From assembly GCA_958354085.1 (NCBI GenBank), contig CATWUX010000051.1, forward strand, positions 1 to 13,711: a DNA stretch of 13,711 nucleotides, given 5' to 3'. Below are positions 6,764 through 12,850 of this stretch, in pieces. The notes below the pieces were generated by a model. That model did not search any database. It worked only from the letters and a program-made list of their open reading frames with translations, and was not told where the DNA came from. The DNA comes from an uncultured Oscillospiraceae bacterium. GTDB lineage: Bacteria; Bacillota; Clostridia; Oscillospirales; Acutalibacteraceae. The first letter of the stretch is position 1, and every line of letters starts with the position of its first letter. Position numbers and translations under genes: made by a program.

Positions 6764-6792
6764 TTTACACCACCGTAGAAAAGTGGTAGTAT
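6764..6792 (+). promoter_or_regulatory. Promoter of nifJ with extended -10 and an internal dyad
   Basis: TTTACA (6764-6769, 5 of 6) is 17 bp from TAGTAT (6787-6792, 4 of 6), which is preceded by TGG, giving an extended -10 (TGn). ACCAC (6769-6773) and GTGGT (6783-6787) form a dyad with a 9-bp gap that spans the spacer and touches both boxes, a position fit for a repressor. The predicted transcript start is near 6799. Confidence 0.55.
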
Positions 6793-6807
6793 AAAACATG
6801 GTGTTTA

Positions 6808-6829
6808 TCGGTGCCTTTTTATGCGCCGA
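6808..6829 (+). promoter_or_regulatory. Hairpin in the nifJ leader
   Basis: TCGGTGC (6808-6814) can pair with GCGCCGA (6823-6829) with one G-U pair and an 8-nt U-rich loop, close to the 5' end of the predicted mRNA. Such 5' hairpins can stabilise abundant transcripts. It lies about 30 nt before the ribosome binding site AAAGGAGG (6859-6866) and does not mask it. Confidence 0.4.
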
Positions 6830-6876
6830 CAACGCGTGTTCTTCATTCTATTATCCTTAAAGGAGGATCATATTCA

Positions 6877-9800
6877 ATGGCAAGAAAGTTTAAAACCATG
6901 GATGGTAACAACGCTGCCGCGCACGTATCGTATGCGTTCACGGACGTTGCCGCCATCTACCCCATCACCCCGTCGTCCGTTATGGCGGAAGTGACCGATG
7001 TATGGGCGGCTGCCGGGCAGAAAAACCTGTTCGGGCGTCCCGTCAAGGTCGCGGAAATGCAGTCCGAGGCCGGCGCCGCCGGTGCGGTTCACGGTTCGCT
7101 GGCAGCCGGTGCGCTGACCACCACCTACACCGCCTCTCAGGGCCTGCTGCTGATGATCCCCAACATGTACAAGATCGCGGGTGAGCTGCTGCCCAACGTT
7201 ATCCACGTTTCGGCGCGTGCTCTGGCTTCCCACGCTCTGTCCATTTTCGGCGATCACTCCGACGTGTATGCCTGCCGTCAGACCGGCTACGCCATGCTGT
7301 GCTCCTCCAGCGTACAGGAGGTCATGGATCTGGGCGCCGTGGCGCACCTCGCCACCATCAAGGGCCGCGTGCCGTTCCTGCACTTCTTTGACGGTTTCCG
7401 TACCTCTCACGAAATCCAGAAGATTCAGGTATGGGATTACGAAGATCTGCGCGATATGCTCGACATGGATGCGGTCGCCCGCTTCCGTCAGCATGCGCTC
7501 AATCCGGAGCATCCGGTGCAGCGCGGTACCGCGCAGAACCCCGACATCTTCTTCCAGGCGCGCGAAGCCTGCAACACCTATTACGATGCGATCCCCGGCG
7601 TTGTCGAGGATTACATGAACATGGTGAACAAGAAGATCGGCACCAACTATAAGCTGTTCAACTACTATGGCGCGCGCGACGCGAAGCACGTCATCATCGC
7701 CATGGGTTCCGTGAACGAGACCATTGAGGAGACTGTCGATCACCTGAACGCCGCCGGCGAAAAGGTCGGTCTGATCAAGGTCCGCCTGTATCGTCCGTTC
7801 TCCGTCAAGCATCTGCTGGCCGCTATCCCGTCCAGCGTGGAGGCCATCACGGTTCTGGATCGTACGAAGGAGCCCGGCTCCATCGGCGAGCCGCTGTTCC
7901 TGGATGTCTGCGCCGCTCTGAAGGGCAGCAAATTCGAGACGGTTCCGGTGTACACCGGCCGTTACGGTCTGGGCTCCAAGGACACCACCCCCGGCCAGAT
8001 CGTCGCCGTATACCGCAACATGCAAGCCGCCCGCGGCAAGAAGCGCTTCACCATCGGCATCGAAGACGACGTGACCAAGCTGTCGCTGAAGGTGAAAGAG
8101 AACCTCGACACCACCCCGAAGGGCACCCGCTCCTGCAAGTTCTGGGGTCTGGGCTCGGACGGCACCGTCGGCGCGAACAAGAACTCCATCAAAATCATCG
8201 GTGACCACACCGATATGTATGCGCAGGGCTACTTCGCCTATGACTCCAAAAAGTCCGGCGGCGTCACGATCTCTCACCTGCGTTTCGGCAAAAAGCCGAT
8301 CAAATCCACCTATTTTGTCAGCAAGGCGGACTTCGTGGCGTGCCACAACCCGTCCTATGTCGACAAGTACGACATGATCAGCGACGTGAAGCCGGGCGGT
8401 ACGTTCCTGCTGAACTGCTCATGGGATCTCGAGGAGCTGGATAAGCACCTGCCGGCCGCCATGAAGCGCTACATTGCGAAGAACGACATCAAGTTCTATA
8501 CGCTGGACGCGACGCACCTCGCCAAGAAGATCGGTCTGGGCAACCGCACCAACACCTTCCTGCAGGCCGCTTTCTTCAAGCTCGCCAAGGTCATCCCGGT
8601 CGATGAGGCGATCCGCTTCATGAAGGAAGCCGCCACCAAGTCCTATTCCAAGAAGGGCGAAGCCATCGTCAAGATGAACCACGACGCGATCGAACTGGGC
8701 GCCAAGGAAGTCAAGAAGGTCAAGGTTCCCAAGGAATGGGCAAAAGCGACCGACAACACCACCCGTACTACCGCCGCCGGCGGCCGTCCGGAAATCAAAG
8801 AATATATCGACAACATCCTGACGCCGATCAACGCGCAGCAGGGCGATAAGCTGCCGGTTTCCACGTTCGTGGAGAACGCGGACGGCACCGTGCCGCTGGG
8901 CTCCGCCGCTTATGAGAAGCGCGGCATCGCCGTGGATGTGCCGGTCTGGGTTGCGGAAAACTGCATCCAGTGTAACTTCTGCTCCTATGTTTGCCCGCAC
9001 GCGGTCATCCGTCCGGTCGTGCTGACCGAGAGCGAGGCGGCTGCGGCTCCTGCCGGCATGAAGATGAAGAACGCAACCGGTCTGCCGGGCATGCAGTTCG
9101 CCGTAACCGTGTCCGTTCTGGACTGCACAGGCTGCGGCTCCTGCGCCACCGTCTGCCCGGGCATGAAGGGCAACAAAGCCCTCGTCATGCAGCCGCTGGA
9201 ATCCCAGACGGCCGAGCAGGATGTCTACACCTATGGCCAATCGCTGGCTGACAAGCCGGAAGTGGCCGCGAAGTTTAAAAACACCACCGTCAAGGGCAGC
9301 CAGTTTGAGAAGCCGCTGCTGGAGTTCTCCGGCGCGTGCGCAGGCTGCGGTGAAACACCGTATGCGAAGCTGGTCACCCAGCTGTTCGGCGATCGGATGT
9401 ATATCGCGAACGCCACCGGCTGCTCCTCCATCTGGGGCGGTTCCTCTCCCTCCACGCCGTACACCGTCAACAAGGACGGCCACGGCCCGGCTTGGGCCAA
9501 CTCCCTGTTCGAGGATAACGCGGAATACGGCTATGGTATGTTCCTGGGCGTGACCGCCCGCCGCAACCGCGTTGTCGATCTCATGAAGACCTTCGTTGAA
9601 GCGGATATTCCGGCGGAATGGGGTCTGAAGGAAGCCGCGCAGGCATGGCTGGACGGCATGAACGATGCGGACGCCTCCAAAGCGGCGGCAGCTGCGCTCG
9701 TACCGGCTCTGGAAAAAGCGGTTACCGGCTGCAATTGCGATATGAAGCCGTTGTTTGAGGAAGCGCTGGCGGCCTCCGATATGTTCGTCAAGAAATCCTT

Positions 9801-10443
9801 CTGGATGTTCGGCGGCGACGGCTGGTCCTATGACATCGGTTTCGGCGGCGTGGATCATGTGCTGGCGTCCAATGAAAACGTCAACATCCTCGTATTCGAC
9901 ACCGAAGTGTACTCCAACACCGGCGGACAGGCCTCCAAGGCGACGCCGACCGGCTCTGTGGCACAGTTTGCCGCGGCCGGCAAAGCCGTGAAGAAGAAGG
10001 ATCTGGGCGCAATCGCGATGAGCTACGGCTATGTCTATGTGGCGCAGGTCGCCATGGGCGCGGACATGAACCAGTGCCTGAAAGCGATGCACGAAGCCGA
10101 AAGCTACGACGGTCCTTCCCTGATCATCGCCTATGCGCCGTGTATCAACCACGGTATCAAGGGCGGTATGGGCGTGTCCCAGACGGAGGAAAAGAAAGCG
10201 GTCGAGGCCGGTTACTGGCATCTGTATCGCTTCGATCCTCGCAAGGAAGAATCCTTCACGCTGGACAGCAAGGCGCCGACAACCTCTTATCGTGACTTCA
10301 TCATGAGCGAGGTTCGTTACAGCTCGCTGACCCGTTCGTTCCCGGCGCGCGCCGAGGAACTGTTCAAGAAGGCTGAGGACAACGCGGTCGCTCGTTATGA
10401 GCATCTCGTGAAACTCGGCAATCTGTACGGCGGCAACAAATAA
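6877..10443 (+). CDS. nifJ: Pyruvate:ferredoxin (flavodoxin) oxidoreductase, single-chain
   Basis: This 1188-residue cytoplasmic enzyme oxidises pyruvate with CoA to acetyl-CoA and CO2 and reduces ferredoxin or flavodoxin, the central step of clostridial fermentation. All domains are present. The pyrimidine-binding domain has YPITPSS (28-34) and Glu64 in EMQSEAGAAGA, and is followed by the transketolase-C-like domain. The gamma domain has GLGSDGTVGANKNSIKII, and an EKR-type linker follows. The ferredoxin domain has two 4Fe-4S motifs (Cys 696, 699, 702, 706 and Cys 750, 753, 756, 760). The TPP domain has the proximal cluster ligands Cys821, 824, 849 and 1089, GGDGW (979-983) and NTGGQ (1014-1018). 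Met 6877, after AAAGGAGG at 6859-6866, is preferred over a longer frame from 6811 without such a site; it puts Thr31 and Glu64 at the positions known in Desulfovibrio africanus PFOR. The strong codon bias (CTG, AAG, AAC, GGC) fits very high expression. It is monocistronic, with its own promoter and a strong terminator. Confidence 0.98.
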   Translation: MARKFKTMDGNNAAAHVSYAFTDVAAIYPITPSSVMAEVTDVWAAAGQKNLFGRPVKVAEMQSEAGAAGAVHGSLAAGALTTTYTASQGLLLMIPNMYKIAGELLPNVIHVSARALASHALSIFGDHSDVYACRQTGYAMLCSSSVQEVMDLGAVAHLATIKGRVPFLHFFDGFRTSHEIQKIQVWDYEDLRDMLDMDAVARFRQHALNPEHPVQRGTAQNPDIFFQAREACNTYYDAIPGVVEDYMNMVNKKIGTNYKLFNYYGARDAKHVIIAMGSVNETIEETVDHLNAAGEKVGLIKVRLYRPFSVKHLLAAIPSSVEAITVLDRTKEPGSIGEPLFLDVCAALKGSKFETVPVYTGRYGLGSKDTTPGQIVAVYRNMQAARGKKRFTIGIEDDVTKLSLKVKENLDTTPKGTRSCKFWGLGSDGTVGANKNSIKIIGDHTDMYAQGYFAYDSKKSGGVTISHLRFGKKPIKSTYFVSKADFVACHNPSYVDKYDMISDVKPGGTFLLNCSWDLEELDKHLPAAMKRYIAKNDIKFYTLDATHLAKKIGLGNRTNTFLQAAFFKLAKVIPVDEAIRFMKEAATKSYSKKGEAIVKMNHDAIELGAKEVKKVKVPKEWAKATDNTTRTTAAGGRPEIKEYIDNILTPINAQQGDKLPVSTFVENADGTVPLGSAAYEKRGIAVDVPVWVAENCIQCNFCSYVCPHAVIRPVVLTESEAAAAPAGMKMKNATGLPGMQFAVTVSVLDCTGCGSCATVCPGMKGNKALVMQPLESQTAEQDVYTYGQSLADKPEVAAKFKNTTVKGSQFEKPLLEFSGACAGCGETPYAKLVTQLFGDRMYIANATGCSSIWGGSSPSTPYTVNKDGHGPAWANSLFEDNAEYGYGMFLGVTARRNRVVDLMKTFVEADIPAEWGLKEAAQAWLDGMNDADASKAAAAALVPALEKAVTGCNCDMKPLFEEALAASDMFVKKSFWMFGGDGWSYDIGFGGVDHVLASNENVNILVFDTEVYSNTGGQASKATPTGSVAQFAAAGKAVKKKDLGAIAMSYGYVYVAQVAMGADMNQCLKAMHEAESYDGPSLIIAYAPCINHGIKGGMGVSQTEEKKAVEAGYWHLYRFDPRKEESFTLDSKAPTTSYRDFIMSEVRYSSLTRSFPARAEELFKKAEDNAVARYEHLVKLGNLYGGNK

Positions 10444-10456
10444 GACATTCCTATTT

Positions 10457-10503
10457 CCTCCCCTTACATCTGGCGTCTGACAGATGTAAGGGGAGGCTTT
10501 TTT
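10457..10503 (+). terminator. Strong intrinsic terminator of nifJ
   Basis: A perfect 16-bp stem, CCTCCCCTTACATCTG (10457-10472) with its complement (10481-10496), has an 8-nt loop and is followed by CTTTTTT (10497-10503). It lies 13 bases beyond the stop codon. Confidence 0.97.
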
Positions 10504-10595
10504 CTCCGTGAATCCGCGAACAGTTTATCATTATTCGCATAAAAGCGGCTCAATCCGGGGCATACTGTATCCGATAAGGAAAAGAGGGAAACGAC

Positions 10596-11183
10596 ATGAA
10601 ACGATTGATTCTGGTGACGTCCCCGCCTGCCTGCGGCAAAACGTACATCTCGAAAAAGCTGGCCGAAAATCTCCGGCATGTGGTTTATCTGGACAAGGAT
10701 ACGCTCATCGGGCTGTCAAACATCATTTTCGACGTTGCCGGTGAGGAGCGGAACCGAAGCTCACGCTTTTTTGAGGAACACATCCGCAACGCGGAATACG
10801 AGGTCATCCTGGCCCTCGCCATGGAAGCCCTGCAATATGACGATATCGTATTGATCAACGCGCCCTTTTCACGGGAAATCCGCGATCCCCACTATATGGA
10901 TGGCTTGAAGGAGCGCCTCAAGCCGTTGAACGCCCGTTTGACAATCGTATGGGTGCAGACCTCTTTGGAGGTTTGCAAGCAGCGGATGATCGCGCGCAAT
11001 TCGGAACGGGATGTCTGGAAGCTGGCGCATTGGGACGAATATATCGCCACCCGTGATTTCAGTATTCCGGAAAATCTGAACGATCCGGCCGTCGGGGACG
11101 ACCTTCTGATCTTCAAGAATTCCTCCGCCGAGGAATATGCGCAGTCCATGAAAGAGATTGTGCGCCTATTGGAAAACCGATAA
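10596..11183 (+). CDS. P-loop NTPase, predicted small-molecule or nucleoside-type kinase
   Basis: This 195-residue soluble protein has a Walker A-like loop, SPPACGKT (9-16, Lys15 and Thr16), after a hydrophobic strand. The first Gly of the usual GxxxxGK[ST] is replaced by Ser. YLDKDTL (31-37) supplies acidic residues at the place where small kinases hold the phosphate acceptor or Mg2+. IVLINAPF (84-91) fits a Walker B-like strand, and RMIARNSERD (130-139) fits an arginine-rich lid. This layout suits the AAA_33/zeta-toxin-like kinase group, but the substrate cannot be read from the sequence and no antitoxin gene adjoins it. The start at 10596 follows AAGAGGG (10582-10588) at a normal distance. 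I found no convincing promoter in the gap after the nifJ terminator. Its last three sense codons and stop lie inside the bidirectional terminator at 11175-11240. Confidence 0.82.
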   Translation: MKRLILVTSPPACGKTYISKKLAENLRHVVYLDKDTLIGLSNIIFDVAGEERNRSSRFFEEHIRNAEYEVILALAMEALQYDDIVLINAPFSREIRDPHYMDGLKERLKPLNARLTIVWVQTSLEVCKQRMIARNSERDVWKLAHWDEYIATRDFSIPENLNDPAVGDDLLIFKNSSAEEYAQSMKEIVRLLENR

Positions 11184-11240
11184 AACAAAAAGAACGTCTG
11201 ACGAAATCTATCGTCAGACGTTCTTTTTGTTTTATCGGTT
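11175..11240. terminator. Perfect bidirectional terminator between convergent genes
   Basis: Two perfectly complementary 30-bp arms (11175-11204 and 11211-11240) flank the 6-base loop AATCTA. The inner GC-rich part (ACGTCTGACGA and its complement) is followed on each strand by TTCTTTTTGTTTT, so it works as a terminator in both directions, for the kinase (+) and the protease (-). The left arm overlaps the last codons and the stop (TAA 11181-11183) of the kinase gene. The right arm ends four bases before the protease stop codon complement at 11245. Confidence 0.97.
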
Positions 11241-11244
11241 CGTA

Positions 11245-12735
11245 TTATTCCTGACTTTCCACCAAAGTACACGTTACATCAAAGCGTTCATTGGTATTCG
11301 GACGAATCAGCGTCAGAGTGATCATATCGCCGACCTTGCCCTTCACCAGCTCGGTACGCAGCTCCGCATAAGTCTTGGTGCGCACGCCGTTTACATGCGT
11401 AATAATATCCCCCACGCGCGCCTTGGTCCCGTTGAGCGGAGAGTAGCTGCGGATCTCGTGGATCCGGAAGCCTTCAAATCCAATGGTAGTGATCGTTTTT
11501 CCGGTAATGCCAATCGACACACGGCCGGTCACACGCCCGTATTTAGCCAGATCGTTCAGGATTCCCTGCGCTTCGTTGATCGGGATGGAGAAACCGATGC
11601 CCTCATAACCGGTGGCGACGATTTTCGCCGAGTTGATCGCAATGACCTGACCGGCCGAGTTGATCAGCGGGCCGCCCGAATTGCCGGGATTGATTTTCGC
11701 GTCGGTCTGCAGGCATTTAAGCGCATACCCGGTATCCTCGTACACATCACGCGCCAAGCCGGAAATGATCCCCTGTGTCACCGTCCAGCTCAGGCCGCCG
11801 GGATTACCGATGGCCACCACACGGTCGCCGATCTTCAGAGCAGAGGAATCGCCGAATTCCGCCGGCACCAGATTGACCGCACCGACGCGAATGACCGCCA
11901 GATCGGTATAGGTATCCGCGCCGATGACTTCCGCGTTTTCATACACGGTGCCGTCGTACATTCCCACGTCGATCCGGTCGTACGCGCCGCCGGTCTGTTC
12001 ATTGATCACACAGTGGGCATTGGTGATAATGTACCCATCCGACGTCCAGACGATACCGGTTGCGCCGCCGATAGCCGTTGTGCCCGAATACATGGTGAGA
12101 TTCACCGTCGAATCCTGATTTTTCTCATAAATGGCCGTCGCGCTTAAACCCTCTTGCGCTTCTTCCTTCTGTGTAATATCCAGTGTCGGCGCATTTTCGT
12201 TGCCGGTGCTGCTCACAGAGCTGGTGGACACATGACCGGCGGACGAAGGCGAATCGCCCGTCTCGACACGGTCGGTCACGGTCAACCCGATAAGCACCGC
12301 GGAGGTGATCAGGGCAGCTGCACAGATTACACTGAGCACCGCGACCAGCACGGTCGTGCCGTTGGGCTTTTTCCGCGGCGGGCGCTGCGGAGACATACCG
12401 CCGTATGCCGGTTGAGAGGAAGGATTCACCGGCGGCTGCCAGCCATAGGGATTATACCCGTTCTGCGGCGGATAGCCGGGCTGCTGCGGACGCTGCGGAT
12501 TTCCCTGCGGCGGCTGAGAGGACGCCGGCGAGGAATACCACGACGACGCCACCGGCGGCACCGGCGGGATCGGCGGAATATCCGCAGAGGACGGCGTACC
12601 GCTGCTTTGCCAGCCGGACTCCGTCTCCTTCGGCGCTTCCGGCGCTTGGGCAGAAGGCACCTCCGGATTGGTATCGGTCGTTTTGTTTTCTTCCGGATTG
12701 ATTTGGTTGTTATTATCATCGAACCAATTGGACAT
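11245..12735 (-). CDS. htrA: HtrA/DegP-type membrane-anchored serine protease with C-terminal PDZ domain
   Basis: This quality-control protease degrades damaged proteins on the outer face of the membrane. The 496 residues comprise a hydrophilic, Pro/Gln/Ser-rich N-terminal region (1-126) ending in basic RPPRKK (118-123), one membrane anchor (127-153), a linker, a trypsin-like S1C domain (about 196-395) and a PDZ domain (about 405-492). The catalytic triad is visible: His241 in ITNAHCV, Asp278 in TYTDLAVI and Ser353 in GNSGGP. The anchor and basic stretch predict the N-terminus inside and the protease outside. I chose ATG 12735 because AAAGGTGAT lies seven bases upstream on the minus strand. 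GTG 12747 and ATG 12744 in the same frame overlap that ribosome binding site. The gene follows a histidine kinase gene by 115 bp on the same strand, as in envelope-stress loci, but has its own promoter with repeats upstream. The symbol denotes the family; orthology to B. subtilis HtrA, HtrB or HtrC is not resolved. Confidence 0.94.
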   Translation of the reverse strand: MSNWFDDNNNQINPEENKTTDTNPEVPSAQAPEAPKETESGWQSSGTPSSADIPPIPPVPPVASSWYSSPASSQPPQGNPQRPQQPGYPPQNGYNPYGWQPPVNPSSQPAYGGMSPQRPPRKKPNGTTVLVAVLSVICAAALITSAVLIGLTVTDRVETGDSPSSAGHVSTSSVSSTGNENAPTLDITQKEEAQEGLSATAIYEKNQDSTVNLTMYSGTTAIGGATGIVWTSDGYIITNAHCVINEQTGGAYDRIDVGMYDGTVYENAEVIGADTYTDLAVIRVGAVNLVPAEFGDSSALKIGDRVVAIGNPGGLSWTVTQGIISGLARDVYEDTGYALKCLQTDAKINPGNSGGPLINSAGQVIAINSAKIVATGYEGIGFSIPINEAQGILNDLAKYGRVTGRVSIGITGKTITTIGFEGFRIHEIRSYSPLNGTKARVGDIITHVNGVRTKTYAELRTELVKGKVGDMITLTLIRPNTNERFDVTCTLVESQE

Positions 12736-12778
12736 GCTAAACATCACCTTTCGGTTAGAATCTGGAATCTATGATGGT

Positions 12779-12787
12779 AGTATACCA
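12779..12787 (-). promoter_or_regulatory. Extended -10 promoter of htrA
   Basis: On the minus strand, TGG (12787-12785) directly precedes TATACT (12784-12779, 5 of 6), forming a TGn extended -10. No -35 box exists at 16-18 bp (the bases there read AACAAA), which suggests an activator-dependent promoter. The transcript would start near 12772, giving a leader of about 37 nt. Confidence 0.55.
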
Positions 12788-12788
12788 C

Positions 12789-12839
12789 CGATTTGTGTTC
12801 GTTTGTTGAAGAAATCGTTGGATTTTCCTGAACAAATCG
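12789..12839 (-). promoter_or_regulatory. Repeat cluster upstream of the htrA promoter, candidate response-regulator site
   Basis: On the minus strand, CGATTTGTTC (12839-12830) and CGATTTCTTC (12817-12808) are direct repeats differing at one base and spaced 22 bp start to start, two helical turns. A third, inverted copy, CGATTTGTGTTC, lies on the plus strand at 12789-12800. Relative to the predicted start near 12772, the two direct copies centre near -40 and -63, the classical place for an activator. OmpR-type regulators bind such direct repeats; binding here is inference. Confidence 0.45.
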
Positions 12840-12850
12840 CAACGAATGTG

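Noticed and set aside
6811..6876. 22-codon N-terminal extension of the nifJ product
   Set aside because: AAAGGAGG lies inside this stretch just upstream of the ATG at 6877, and Met 6877 puts Thr31 and Glu64 at the known positions. The extension is the untranslated leader.
8419..10404. 661-codon open frame antisense to nifJ
   Set aside because: It is a shadow produced by strong codon bias in nifJ. It is His/Arg/Gly-rich without domains, has no ribosome binding site, and the plus-strand protein is certain. The 490-codon antisense frame at 6874-8346 is rejected for the same reason.
10596..11183. Zeta-toxin part of a toxin-antitoxin pair
   Set aside because: There is no small antitoxin gene on either side. 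Upstream is the nifJ terminator and downstream a convergent protease gene, so only the fold-level likeness remains.
11158..12147. 329-codon plus-strand frame opposite htrA, beginning in the terminator palindrome
   Set aside because: It lacks family features and runs through the protease domain in antisense. Its likeness to the minus-strand frame at 10892-11272 comes from the palindrome at 11175-11240.
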